Shown here piece by piece: positions 1-8,045 of a stretch of 64,000 bases of DNA (positions are counted from its first letter, which is position 1; every line of letters starts with the position of its first letter). This DNA is from an uncultured OCS116 cluster bacterium (GTDB lineage: Bacteria; Pseudomonadota; Alphaproteobacteria; Rhizobiales; TMED25), in NCBI GenBank assembly GCA_902613795.1, contig CACMIP010000001.1:106087-170086 (forward strand). The letters run 5' to 3'. The notes beneath the pieces are model-generated. The model was not told the DNA's origin and ran no database searches. It worked only from the letters and a program-made list of their open reading frames with translations. The translations under genes were made by a program, and so were the position numbers.

Positions 1-131
1 TGATCACGTAAGTCTATAAATAACAAACCTCCGTGATCTCTGATCCTATGGACCCAACCAGAGAGACGCACTTGTTCACCAATATTATTTGATCTTAGTT
101 CATCACATTTGTGTGTGCGGTAATTATGCAT
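1..131 (-). CDS. aspS: Aspartyl-tRNA synthetase, N-terminal fragment
   Basis: Reverse-strand ATG at 131-129 opens a frame that runs off the left edge after 43 complete codons. The peptide begins [12 protein letters not shown] and continues through [15 protein letters not shown] and LLFIDLRD, which is the conserved start of the OB-fold anticodon-binding domain of bacterial AspS. The enzyme charges tRNA-Asp (and tRNA-Asn in non-discriminating forms) in the cytoplasm. It lies divergent from rnd across a 94-base gap, a pairing seen in other alphaproteobacteria. Only the first domain is visible, so discriminating versus non-discriminating type cannot be judged. Confidence 0.9.
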   Translation of the reverse strand, partial: MHNYRTHKCDELRSNNIGEQVRLSGWVHRIRDHGGLLFIDLRD

Positions 132-225
132 TTTTCTCAGCTTTTGATATTACAAAATAAAAAGTGAATTAGACCTTGTAAATATATATCTTTAACAGAT
201 AAGTGTTACAATTAAATTAATTAAA

Positions 226-1314
226 ATGCAAATAATAGATACACAAAATAAATTAGATGAAGCTCTTCGTGACATTAACTCAAATAAGATAATTGGTGTT
301 GATACAGAGTTTGTACGTACTAATTCCTTCTGGCCTAAACTTTGCACAATACAAATATCCACAAAATCAAATTTTTATTTAATTGATGCTTTATCAAATT
401 TAAATAATGAACGCTTGTGGGAAGCTTTTACTAATAAGGATATAATAAAGGTTATCCACTCAAGTAGGCAAGATATCGAAGCTATATTTTATGTATCACA
501 GAAAGTACCATATCCTACTTTTGACACCCAACTTGCGGCTATGTTCACAGGTTTTCGTGAAGCAATATCTTACTCCCATATTGTAGATGAGATTTTTCAA
601 ATCAAAATTGATAAAAAATTACAATACTCAGACTGGTCCAAAAGGCCAATTAATAAAGAAATGCTCGACTATGCAAAAGATGATGTAAAATATTTAATAC
701 CGATCTTTCAATATCTCTCTAAGCAAATTGAGTCACAATCGAAAGCCGAGTGGTTTCTTGAAGAGGTGGAAAATGTCCATAAGAAATCCATAGAGTTATC
801 AAAGAAAATGGTTCAACCTATAGCTAATATTGGTAAAAAAATAAATACCGACCGAGACCCCCTATCGTGCGCTAAAGAGCTTCGAGATGAAATAGCAATA
901 TGCTACAATATTCCTCGAAAAGATGTACTATCGGATACGAAACTTAATGAAATATTCAAGTCAAAGATGGATAATATTGAAGATTTAAGAATATATTTGA
1001 GCGACAATGAAGTATTTACTAACAGTCCACATTTGCTGTCAATGCTTCACGAATTTCTTTTTGAAATAAGCAAGGATAAAAGAATTAAATTTAGCAAAAA
1101 AATACTCTCAAAAAACCAGAAAATAATCCTAAAATTGCTAAATGATGCTTTAGAAAATAATGCAAAAAAATATAATATTTGCCCCCATATTATTGCGACC
1201 CAGCGGGAAATTCGGGATTTTATAACAAGAGGTAATAAATTTCCAAAGTTTACAAACGGATGGAGAAATAGCGTATTTGGAAAAGATGCTGAGGCGATAC
1301 TGAATAGTAATTAA
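226..1314 (+). CDS. rnd: Ribonuclease D
   Basis: A 362-residue 3'-5' exoribonuclease of the DEDD family that trims the 3' ends of tRNA precursors and other small RNAs. The first exonuclease motif, VDTEFVR, lies near residues 25-31 (Asp26 and Glu28 are metal ligands). A second motif region around HSSRQDIE and the third motif DYAKDDVKYL (about residue 148) follow. The C-terminal half carries HRDC-like helical domains, giving the usual RNase D length. The ATG start follows an AT-rich leader with no clear ribosome-binding site. Its stop overlaps the stop of the convergent hdaA gene by four bases. Confidence 0.9.
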   Translation: MQIIDTQNKLDEALRDINSNKIIGVDTEFVRTNSFWPKLCTIQISTKSNFYLIDALSNLNNERLWEAFTNKDIIKVIHSSRQDIEAIFYVSQKVPYPTFDTQLAAMFTGFREAISYSHIVDEIFQIKIDKKLQYSDWSKRPINKEMLDYAKDDVKYLIPIFQYLSKQIESQSKAEWFLEEVENVHKKSIELSKKMVQPIANIGKKINTDRDPLSCAKELRDEIAICYNIPRKDVLSDTKLNEIFKSKMDNIEDLRIYLSDNEVFTNSPHLLSMLHEFLFEISKDKRIKFSKKILSKNQKIILKLLNDALENNAKKYNICPHIIATQREIRDFITRGNKFPKFTNGWRNSVFGKDAEAILNSN

Positions 1315-1982
1315 TACCCAACATCACTAAAAACATCCCTTACAAGCGGCACCGTGATCGCTCTTTTTTGTTCCATAGATTTATTATTGATAATATTAAC
1401 TAGTTTAATTAGCTCTGAAGCGGATCTGTTTGATCTTTTTAGTATATATTTAATTACTCGATCATCAATTAGTATACGCTTATCTGAAAACAACTTAATA
1501 ATGATAGCCTCCAACAAGAAATCGTCTGGTGTGTCAATTTTAATGGGTGTTACATTCCTTAGTCTGGAGTCCAAGTCTTTTATCCCTGTGCTTAAACTTG
1601 CCGGGTTGACTTTTGATGTCATCAGCAGATAGCCATTTATTTCATTAATTAAATTAATTATGTGAAATAAGTCATTGTATTTATTAGAATATAACTCAAA
1701 ATCATCAATCAATATATTTTTTCTTTTTTGTACATCTTTAAAATCTATATTTTCCAAGCTGACTTTTAATGCCTGTGCTTTGTTGTGCCATATATTTGCC
1801 AAATGACTCTTACCAACACCACTTTCACCAAATAAGACAACACAATTTGAGGCCCAATTAGGCCATTTATATATGTAATCTGTGGCATTTTGATTAGATG
1901 AAGAAATAATAAAATTATCTTCAACAAAAGAAGGGGTGTCGTCAATATCAAAATATAACTGCTTTTCCACTTTTAAATCCAA
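1311..1982 (-). CDS. hdaA: DnaA-homologue replication regulator (Hda/HdaA)
   Basis: A short AAA+ protein (about 220 residues) resembling DnaA domains I-III without the DNA-binding domain. Walker A is GESGVGKSHLA near residue 52 and Walker B is NILIDDFEL near residue 90; RLRNVTPIKI follows in the sensor region. The N terminus KQLYFDI matches the QL.(L/F)D clamp-binding motif with which Hda contacts the DNA polymerase sliding clamp. Hda family proteins stimulate DnaA-ATP hydrolysis after replication starts. The frame given starts at TTG. A GTG at 1970-1968, with GGAT a few bases upstream, would place the clamp motif right at the N terminus and may be the true start. It is divergent from purM, a common alphaproteobacterial arrangement. 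Confidence 0.85.
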   Translation of the reverse strand: MDLKVEKQLYFDIDDTPSFVEDNFIISSSNQNATDYIYKWPNWASNCVVLFGESGVGKSHLANIWHNKAQALKVSLENIDFKDVQKRKNILIDDFELYSNKYNDLFHIINLINEINGYLLMTSKVNPASLSTGIKDLDSRLRNVTPIKIDTPDDFLLEAIIIKLFSDKRILIDDRVIKYILKRSNRSASELIKLVNIINNKSMEQKRAITVPLVRDVFSDVGY

Positions 1983-2058
1983 ATTAAGATCTATATCAAT
2001 AAAGAACTGTTCAATGCTAAATTCAAATGTAATATAATAATAGTTGATTTAATTATGC

Positions 2059-2078
2059 AAGTCAGAAAATTTTGACTT
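2059..2078. promoter_or_regulatory. Inverted repeat in hdaA-purM divergent gap
   Basis: AAGTCA at 2059-2064 is repeated as its exact reverse complement, TGACTT, at 2073-2078, with an eight-base A/T-rich core that is itself partly symmetric (AAATTT). It lies 23-43 bases before the purM start in the only intergenic stretch serving both hdaA and purM, so it could be an operator. A 6-bp arm is short for AT-rich DNA, and no regulator is identifiable. Confidence 0.25.
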
Positions 2079-2101
2079 AATTTATCAATAAATAAACCTC
2101 A

Positions 2102-3157
2102 ATGATTAACAAGAATAAAAAAATAACCTATAAATCAAGTGGAGTTGATGTTGATAAAGGAAATAGATTTATCAATGAAATATCCCCAATAGTAAAAGAA
2201 ACAAGTCGAGATGGGGCTGATAGCGTGCTTGGCGGTTTTGGCTCTATATTTGATCTTTCTAAATTAGACTACAAAGATCCACTTTTAGTTTCTGCAACAG
2301 ACGGTGTGGGCACAAAGCTTAAATTGGCTTTTGACTCAAATATGCATGAAACCGTTGGTATTGATTTGGTTGCGATGTGTGTTAACGATATTTTAGCTCA
2401 AGGAGGTGAGCCCCTATTCTTCCTAGATTATTTTGCAACAAGCAAATTAGATATAACACAGGCCGCAGACGTGCTTCATGGAATTGCTAAGGGTTGTAAA
2501 ATTGCCGGATGTGCTCTAGTAGGCGGCGAAACCGCAGAACTTCCTGGATTTTATAAAAAAAATCACTATGACTTAGCGGGTTTTTGTGTCGGTGCTGTGG
2601 AGAGGGATAGATTACTTCCACTTCCCGTCAAAGAAGGGGATGTAATCGTTGGACTTCCATCAAGTGGAATTCACTCTAATGGCTATTCTTTAGTACACAA
2701 AATAATATCAAATAATAATATTGATCTTAGAAAAGAGAGACTTGGGGATAATAAACTAATAAGACTTTTGCTAGAACCAACAAGAATTTATACAAAAGAA
2801 GTACAAACCGTGACAAAAAGAACAAATACTCTTAAAGCCGTGGCTCACATTACTGGGGGCGGTTTAACAGAAAACCTTCCACGGGTAATAAGCGAAAAGT
2901 TTTCATCTGAGATTTTATTATCCGAATACCCAGCAACCCCTATCTATTCATGGATTAAGCATAATAGCCAGCTTGAAGATGAGGAGCTCATGAGAACCTT
3001 CAATTGTGGGATTGGGCTGGTAATGGTTTTTGATTGTGAAAAATTTGAAGATACACGAAGCATCCTAGAAAGTGAGAACATTCCGTTCGTACTTATTGGA
3101 GAAGTTATCAAAAAAGAGGTAAAGCCTGTAATTTATCGTGGCAAGTTGAATTTATGA
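2102..3157 (+). CDS. purM: Phosphoribosylformylglycinamidine cyclo-ligase
   Basis: A 351-residue AIR synthetase, fifth step of purine synthesis, converting FGAM to aminoimidazole ribonucleotide with ATP. The N-terminal half holds the family blocks DGVGTKLKLA (near residue 68), VAMCVNDILAQGGEPLFFLDY and VGGETAELPG; HITGGGLTENLPR lies near residue 250. Length is typical for the family. The start ATG has no strong ribosome-binding site. Its last codons overlap the start of purN by four bases (ATGA), indicating one transcript and coupled translation. Confidence 0.95.
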   Translation: MINKNKKITYKSSGVDVDKGNRFINEISPIVKETSRDGADSVLGGFGSIFDLSKLDYKDPLLVSATDGVGTKLKLAFDSNMHETVGIDLVAMCVNDILAQGGEPLFFLDYFATSKLDITQAADVLHGIAKGCKIAGCALVGGETAELPGFYKKNHYDLAGFCVGAVERDRLLPLPVKEGDVIVGLPSSGIHSNGYSLVHKIISNNNIDLRKERLGDNKLIRLLLEPTRIYTKEVQTVTKRTNTLKAVAHITGGGLTENLPRVISEKFSSEILLSEYPATPIYSWIKHNSQLEDEELMRTFNCGIGLVMVFDCEKFEDTRSILESENIPFVLIGEVIKKEVKPVIYRGKLNL

Positions 3158-3744
3158 GCAAAAAAAAAGTTGCAATTCTAATTTCTGGTAGAGGATCAAA
3201 TATGGAAGCACTAATTAAGGCTTGCCAAGACACCACATTTCCAGCCTCAATTGAACTTGTAATCTCAAATAAGAAAGAGGCGTACGGACTTAAAATTGCA
3301 CAATCATATGGCATTCACACACAATCACTTAACAGAAAAAATTTCCGAAATGATCATGAGTTTGACAGTAAAATATCCGCTATCCTGAAACAGAATAATA
3401 TTGAGATTATATGTACCGCTGGATATATGAAAATTCTTACAAAAGATTTTGTCGAGTCCTGGCATAACCAAATAATTAACATACACCCGTCTCTGTTACC
3501 TGACTATAAGGGTTTAGATACACACAAAAGAGTATTAGATGATGGAGTTCAATTAGCGGGGTGTACAACGCATATTGTGGAAAGTGAACTTGACTCAGGC
3601 CAAATTCTAATGCAAGCAACCGTTCCAGTATTGAAAGATGATACAGAGGAGTTATTGGCGAAACGTGTTCTCCACATGGAGCATATCATCTTTCCTGAAA
3701 CCCTGAAAAGAATTGCCACTAATCAATTTATATTTAATAAATAA
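3154..3744 (+). CDS. purN: Phosphoribosylglycinamide formyltransferase
   Basis: A 196-residue GART enzyme that transfers a formyl group from 10-formyl-tetrahydrofolate to GAR, third step of purine synthesis. GRGSNMEAL near residue 11 binds the substrate phosphate. The catalytic stretch NIHPSLLPDYKG contains the conserved Asn and His, followed by the THIV and D-SGQI motifs. Length is close to the family norm. It is translationally coupled to purM by a four-base overlap. It converges on ndk with a 29-base gap and no clear terminator. Confidence 0.95.
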   Translation: MSKKKVAILISGRGSNMEALIKACQDTTFPASIELVISNKKEAYGLKIAQSYGIHTQSLNRKNFRNDHEFDSKISAILKQNNIEIICTAGYMKILTKDFVESWHNQIINIHPSLLPDYKGLDTHKRVLDDGVQLAGCTTHIVESELDSGQILMQATVPVLKDDTEELLAKRVLHMEHIIFPETLKRIATNQFIFNK

Positions 3745-3773
3745 GCAAGCCTTTAATCAGTTTATTGAATTTG

Positions 3774-4196
3774 CTAGCCAACTATTTCGTCAGCCCCAAA
3801 GAAAAAATCAATTTCGATTTTTGCATTTTCAAGACTGTCGGAGCCATGAACAGAATTAGCTTCCAAACTTTCTGCGTATTCCCTCCTTATGGTCCCAGGT
3901 TCTGCCTCTGCAGGATTAGTAGCGCCCATTAATTCTCTGTTCCTCAATACCGCGTTATCACCTTCAAGTACTTGAACGACCACAGGGCCGGATGTCATAA
4001 ATTGAACCAAGTCATTGTAAAAAGGTCTTTCTTTATGCACGGAGTAGAACTCTTCTGCCTGCTCTTTTGTTAAATGAATTTTTTTTTGCGCAATAATACT
4101 TAGACCGCCATCCTCCAGCTTTGTAATTATTTTTCCAATTAAATTACGTCTCGTAGCATCAGGCTTAATTATGGAAAATGTTCTCTCTTTTGTCAT
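3774..4196 (-). CDS. ndk: Nucleoside diphosphate kinase
   Basis: A 140-residue NDK that moves the gamma phosphate between nucleoside tri- and diphosphates through a phosphohistidine. The active-site signature is NSVHGSDS with the catalytic His near residue 118. The N terminus ([14 protein letters not shown]) and [10 protein letters not shown] are also standard for the family. Length is the usual bacterial length. It stands alone, with pepA 69 bases upstream on the same strand. Confidence 0.97.
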   Translation of the reverse strand: MTKERTFSIIKPDATRRNLIGKIITKLEDGGLSIIAQKKIHLTKEQAEEFYSVHKERPFYNDLVQFMTSGPVVVQVLEGDNAVLRNRELMGATNPAEAEPGTIRREYAESLEANSVHGSDSLENAKIEIDFFFGADEIVG

Positions 4197-4265
4197 TATT
4201 TTAGACCTCTAGTTATTGTGTATTTTTTTTTATACTGAAACTATAAAATTTTCAATCATGAAAAT

Positions 4266-5744
4266 TTAATTCTCAATGCAGTCTCGAATATATTGATTTA
4301 ACAATCTAACCCCATAACCCGATGCCCAGCTGTCGTTAACATCGCTTTTTGGACTTGTGATTGAGGTGCCAGCAATATCGAGATGAGCCCACGGAATGTC
4401 CTCAACAAAATAATGAATGAACTCTGCCGCAGTGATTGCCCCTGCGTATCTTCCGCCAATATTTTTGATATCAGCAACTTTGGAATTTATCATTTTCATG
4501 TACTTTTCATCAATTGGCATTCTCCACAAAAGCTCCCCTGTTTTTTTTCCTGAATTTATTAAATTATCCGCTAATTCATCATTATTGCAGAAAAGCCCAG
4601 CCATTTCTTGACCGAGTGCAACGAGTATCGCCCCTGTTAGAGTTGCAAGGTCTATTATAGCGGATGGCTTGTAATTCTGAATAGCGTATGTTGCAATATC
4701 AGCAAGCACCAACCGTCCTTCTGCATCTGTGTTAAGAACTTCAATAGTTTTTCCTGACATCGATTTTATTACATCACCAGGTCTCATTGCATTACCGTCA
4801 GTCATATTTTCAACAAGCCCTACAATACCAACAACATTAGCACTCGCCTTCCTTTTTGAGAGCGCGCTCATCAAGCCGATAACACTCGCTGAACCTGCCA
4901 TATCACCTTTCATTTCATCCATTCCACCTGATGGTTTTATTGAAATACCCCCAGAGTCAAATGTTACACCCTTACCAAGTACTACCAATGGCTTTTGACC
5001 TTTGTTTGGGAGATATTCAAGAATAACCGTGTATGGCTCATTTCGGCTTCCTTTCGCAACAGCCAAGAGTGCCCCCATCGATAATTGATCCATTTTTTTC
5101 TGATTAAGAATTTTAATCTTTAAGTCTGGCCCCGCAAGATCGCCTATTCTTTTCGTATATTCATGCGGCGTTAAAATGTTTGATGGTTCATTAACAAGAT
5201 CTCGAGTTAAATTCACGCCATCGAGTATAGCATTATAATTTTTATGGATATTTTCACTTGTTGTATGATGGCTTGTTATAAAGAGAACCTTCTGAATAAT
5301 ATTTCCCTTATTTTTGGATTTATATTTTTCAAACTTATAGCTTTTTAAACCAATCCCAAATGCAAGGCGTGCAGGTATTGACATCAGCTCAATATTTTTC
5401 TTTGTAGTTTCAATTCTAATTGAGAATTCGGTTATCTGAGACGAACAAATATATTGACAAATCTTACCACCTTGATTTATCCATGAGCCTTCATCCATAC
5501 TCGATAAATCTTTTATTTTAAATAATATTATCCGTGAAAACTCATTATTATGCGGATGAACTAAATCGACAATGTTTTGTTCAATTTTATTTTTCTTTGA
5601 TGATTTTCTAAGCTTCTCGTAGAGCTTTTTTATCTCTTTATCATTTTGAGATTTTTCATCAATTAACAAGCCCTCGTCTTCGCTAAAAAAAGATACAAGA
5701 ACACCGTTGTTTTCAACGCCGATATCCACAAATGAAACTTTCAT
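4266..5744 (-). CDS. pepA: Leucyl aminopeptidase (M17)
   Basis: A 492-residue cytosolic metallo-aminopeptidase of the M17 family that removes N-terminal residues from peptides. The C-terminal catalytic domain has the two metal-binding blocks GKGVTFDSGG (about 258) and the signature NTDAEGRL (about 338-345), together with the catalytic Lys region KPSGGMDEMKGDMAGSA. The N-terminal domain is weakly conserved, as usual. It is divergent from lptF, a pairing found in many proteobacteria. In some bacteria PepA also binds DNA; nothing here tests that. Confidence 0.95.
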   Translation of the reverse strand: MKVSFVDIGVENNGVLVSFFSEDEGLLIDEKSQNDKEIKKLYEKLRKSSKKNKIEQNIVDLVHPHNNEFSRIILFKIKDLSSMDEGSWINQGGKICQYICSSQITEFSIRIETTKKNIELMSIPARLAFGIGLKSYKFEKYKSKNKGNIIQKVLFITSHHTTSENIHKNYNAILDGVNLTRDLVNEPSNILTPHEYTKRIGDLAGPDLKIKILNQKKMDQLSMGALLAVAKGSRNEPYTVILEYLPNKGQKPLVVLGKGVTFDSGGISIKPSGGMDEMKGDMAGSASVIGLMSALSKRKASANVVGIVGLVENMTDGNAMRPGDVIKSMSGKTIEVLNTDAEGRLVLADIATYAIQNYKPSAIIDLATLTGAILVALGQEMAGLFCNNDELADNLINSGKKTGELLWRMPIDEKYMKMINSKVADIKNIGGRYAGAITAAEFIHYFVEDIPWAHLDIAGTSITSPKSDVNDSWASGYGVRLLNQYIRDCIEN

Positions 5745-5841
5745 GACCCACCTAACTGATACTTTATTAGTACTATTTATTTAGTATAAATCTTGTTATA
5801 AATGTATATATAAACATTATTTATTACAAGCTTATCACTTC

Positions 5842-6966
5842 ATGAGATTAATTAATACATACGTTACAGTGAATTTTATCAGAACATTCTTCATTGTTTT
5901 ATTTGTGATATCAACACTTGCGTGGTTAACTCAAATAATAGATGACCTTTCGCTTATCCTAGACAGAGATAGAAGTATTACTGATTTCTTTAGTCTCACT
6001 ATTTTGTTATATCCATATATTGTTTCAATAATAGCCCCATCCTCAGTTCTTATTGCATCAATTATTGTGACAGATAGAATGACACGTGACTCTGAAATGG
6101 TAATTCTGAATGCAAGCGGTATTAGCATGATCCAAAAAATATCCCCCTTTCTAGTGGCTACAATTTTTATCACATTGTTAATTTATATACTCAGCATACA
6201 TATATCACCAATGGCCATGAAAAATTTTCGTGAAAAAATTAATGAAATTAAATCAGATATAATCAGTAGTTCATTTAAGAAAAATGAATTTAGCTCACCC
6301 GATGGTGACTATACAATCTACGTATCAGATATTTCCGATAATAATGATTTCTTGGGTATCGTTATAAAAGACATGAATTCTAGTGATATAACTATAACTT
6401 ACACAGCAAAAGTTGCTCGAATTATTGATGTTGAGGACCAGATTATTTTAGAAATGGAAAACGGGAAGATATATAGTGAAAATTTAAATTTATCCGATAA
6501 AGAGACAAGTGCCATAGTATTTGAAGAGTATAAAATAAATTTATCCAACATCTTCAAAGCCGTTGATAGTTCTTATTTTAAGGCATCTGAAAAATCACTG
6601 AGGGAGCTATTTAATATCAGTAAGATTTCATCTGGCGAAGATAGAGCAAGAAGAATAGAATATATGAATGAAGCACACATGAGAATCTCAAACCCACTCT
6701 ATGCAATCGCCTTTTTATTTATCTCACTCTTTTTTCTACAAAAAGATTTAAACTTTAGGTCAATCAAATCCTCGGATATAATTATAGTTGCGATATGCTC
6801 CTTTTTTGTTAAGCTTTGCGGACTTGTATTATCAAATAAAATAATGATTTATGAATTATATTTTTTGCATTACATAATTCCTTTATTTATCATCTGTGCT
6901 TATCTAATTAATTTAATTTTGGGTCATGTGAAGGAGGTCAAATACTCAAATGCTGCTCTACAATAA
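5842..6966 (+). CDS. lptF: LPS export ABC transporter permease LptF
   Basis: A 374-residue inner-membrane protein of the YjgP/YjgQ family. Three N-terminal transmembrane segments (about residues 12-35, 50-75 and 95-120) are followed by a periplasmic beta-jellyroll stretch (about 130-260) and three C-terminal segments. With LptG it forms the membrane part of the LptB2FG transporter that extracts lipopolysaccharide from the inner membrane. It begins a tight operon of envelope genes. The AAGGAGGT near its end (6931-6938) is the ribosome-binding site of the overlapping lptG. Confidence 0.9.
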   Translation: MRLINTYVTVNFIRTFFIVLFVISTLAWLTQIIDDLSLILDRDRSITDFFSLTILLYPYIVSIIAPSSVLIASIIVTDRMTRDSEMVILNASGISMIQKISPFLVATIFITLLIYILSIHISPMAMKNFREKINEIKSDIISSSFKKNEFSSPDGDYTIYVSDISDNNDFLGIVIKDMNSSDITITYTAKVARIIDVEDQIILEMENGKIYSENLNLSDKETSAIVFEEYKINLSNIFKAVDSSYFKASEKSLRELFNISKISSGEDRARRIEYMNEAHMRISNPLYAIAFLFISLFFLQKDLNFRSIKSSDIIIVAICSFFVKLCGLVLSNKIMIYELYFLHYIIPLFIICAYLINLILGHVKEVKYSNAALQ

Positions 6967-8035
6967 ATATTTTGCAATCCAATATTTTAAGTCGGTAGTA
7001 TTGATATTTTTTATTGCTGTAGCGCTAATTTTTCTAATTGATATTTCAGAAATATCTCGTAGGTTATCTGATGTAAGTGATGTAAGTCTCATAGATATAG
7101 TCATATTATCTCTATACAAGCTCCCATCAACATTTGAAGAAATATCACCGGTTGTAATATTATTTGGTACTTTACTGTTCTTATATAAGCTGTCGAGATA
7201 TAGCGAGCTTATCATTTCCAATGCCTCAGGACTATCGTTCTGGCAAGTTATCACTCCTCCGGCAGTAATATCCATCCTATTTGGTTTAGTTGTTATATTC
7301 ATAATAGATCCATTAGGCATTCAATATAAGGATAACTTTTCACTGCTAGAGAGAAACGTAAAGGGGGAAAATAAGTTTATTAACCTCGAAGATGAAAAAG
7401 AGTTTTGGTCGTCTCAAAAAAATTCAAAGGGTGAACTAATTGTAAACGCTGAGCAGGTCTATTTAAATCAATTGACATTAATTGATGCTACGTTCCTTCA
7501 ATTCGATAATAACCAAAATCTATTGGAAAAATATGATAGCACTTATGCAATATTTGAAGCAAATCAATGGATTTTACATAATGTTTGGGCAGATAAGGAA
7601 GGGAAAAGTCGTGAATATCTTGAAACTTACACTATAAAGACAAATTCAAATGAGTTATTGATGTTTGAGAATGCAATAAAAAATAGCAATCAATCTATTT
7701 GGACCATTCTTGGGGTTATAAAAAAACTCAATTTAAATAGTATTTCAACGACAAAGCACGTTGTTGATCTAAATTTTTTGATAGCAATGCCAGCCTTAAT
7801 GCTAGCGCTAGTATTAACAGCTGCTTGCTTTTGCGTTAAATTATTTCGTGTGCAGCACTCAATCTTTGTGATAATATTAGGTATAATTGTCGGTCTTTTA
7901 TTATTTTTTGTGAACCACATTTCATACATTTTATCGGAAAATGAAATATTTAACCCAATATTAGGGGCTTGGTGGCATATTATAACGGCAATTTTAATTG
8001 CAACAAAGGTTTTAATTTCGAGAGAAGATGGTTAG
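6950..8035 (+). CDS. lptG: LPS export ABC transporter permease LptG
   Basis: A 361-residue partner of LptF with the same topology: N-terminal transmembrane segments, a periplasmic jellyroll (roughly residues 125-250) and a C-terminal group of helices. The start ATG lies inside the last codons of lptF (17-base overlap) and is preceded by a near-perfect AAGGAGGT ribosome-binding site eleven bases upstream. It is followed closely by lptD, so the inner- and outer-membrane ends of the LPS bridge are co-transcribed. LptA, LptB and LptC genes are not in this window. Confidence 0.9.
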   Translation: MLLYNKYFAIQYFKSVVLIFFIAVALIFLIDISEISRRLSDVSDVSLIDIVILSLYKLPSTFEEISPVVILFGTLLFLYKLSRYSELIISNASGLSFWQVITPPAVISILFGLVVIFIIDPLGIQYKDNFSLLERNVKGENKFINLEDEKEFWSSQKNSKGELIVNAEQVYLNQLTLIDATFLQFDNNQNLLEKYDSTYAIFEANQWILHNVWADKEGKSREYLETYTIKTNSNELLMFENAIKNSNQSIWTILGVIKKLNLNSISTTKHVVDLNFLIAMPALMLALVLTAACFCVKLFRVQHSIFVIILGIIVGLLLFFVNHISYILSENEIFNPILGAWWHIITAILIATKVLISREDG

Positions 8036-8045
8036 ATAATATATA

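Noticed and set aside
3745..3773. Hairpin AGCAA/TTGCT as terminator between purN and ndk
   Set aside because: Five-base arms with a 22-base loop and no T-run.
5760..5841. Promoter for lptF at TTGTTA/CATTAT
   Set aside because: Several equal alternatives exist in this AT-rich gap; none is better than background.
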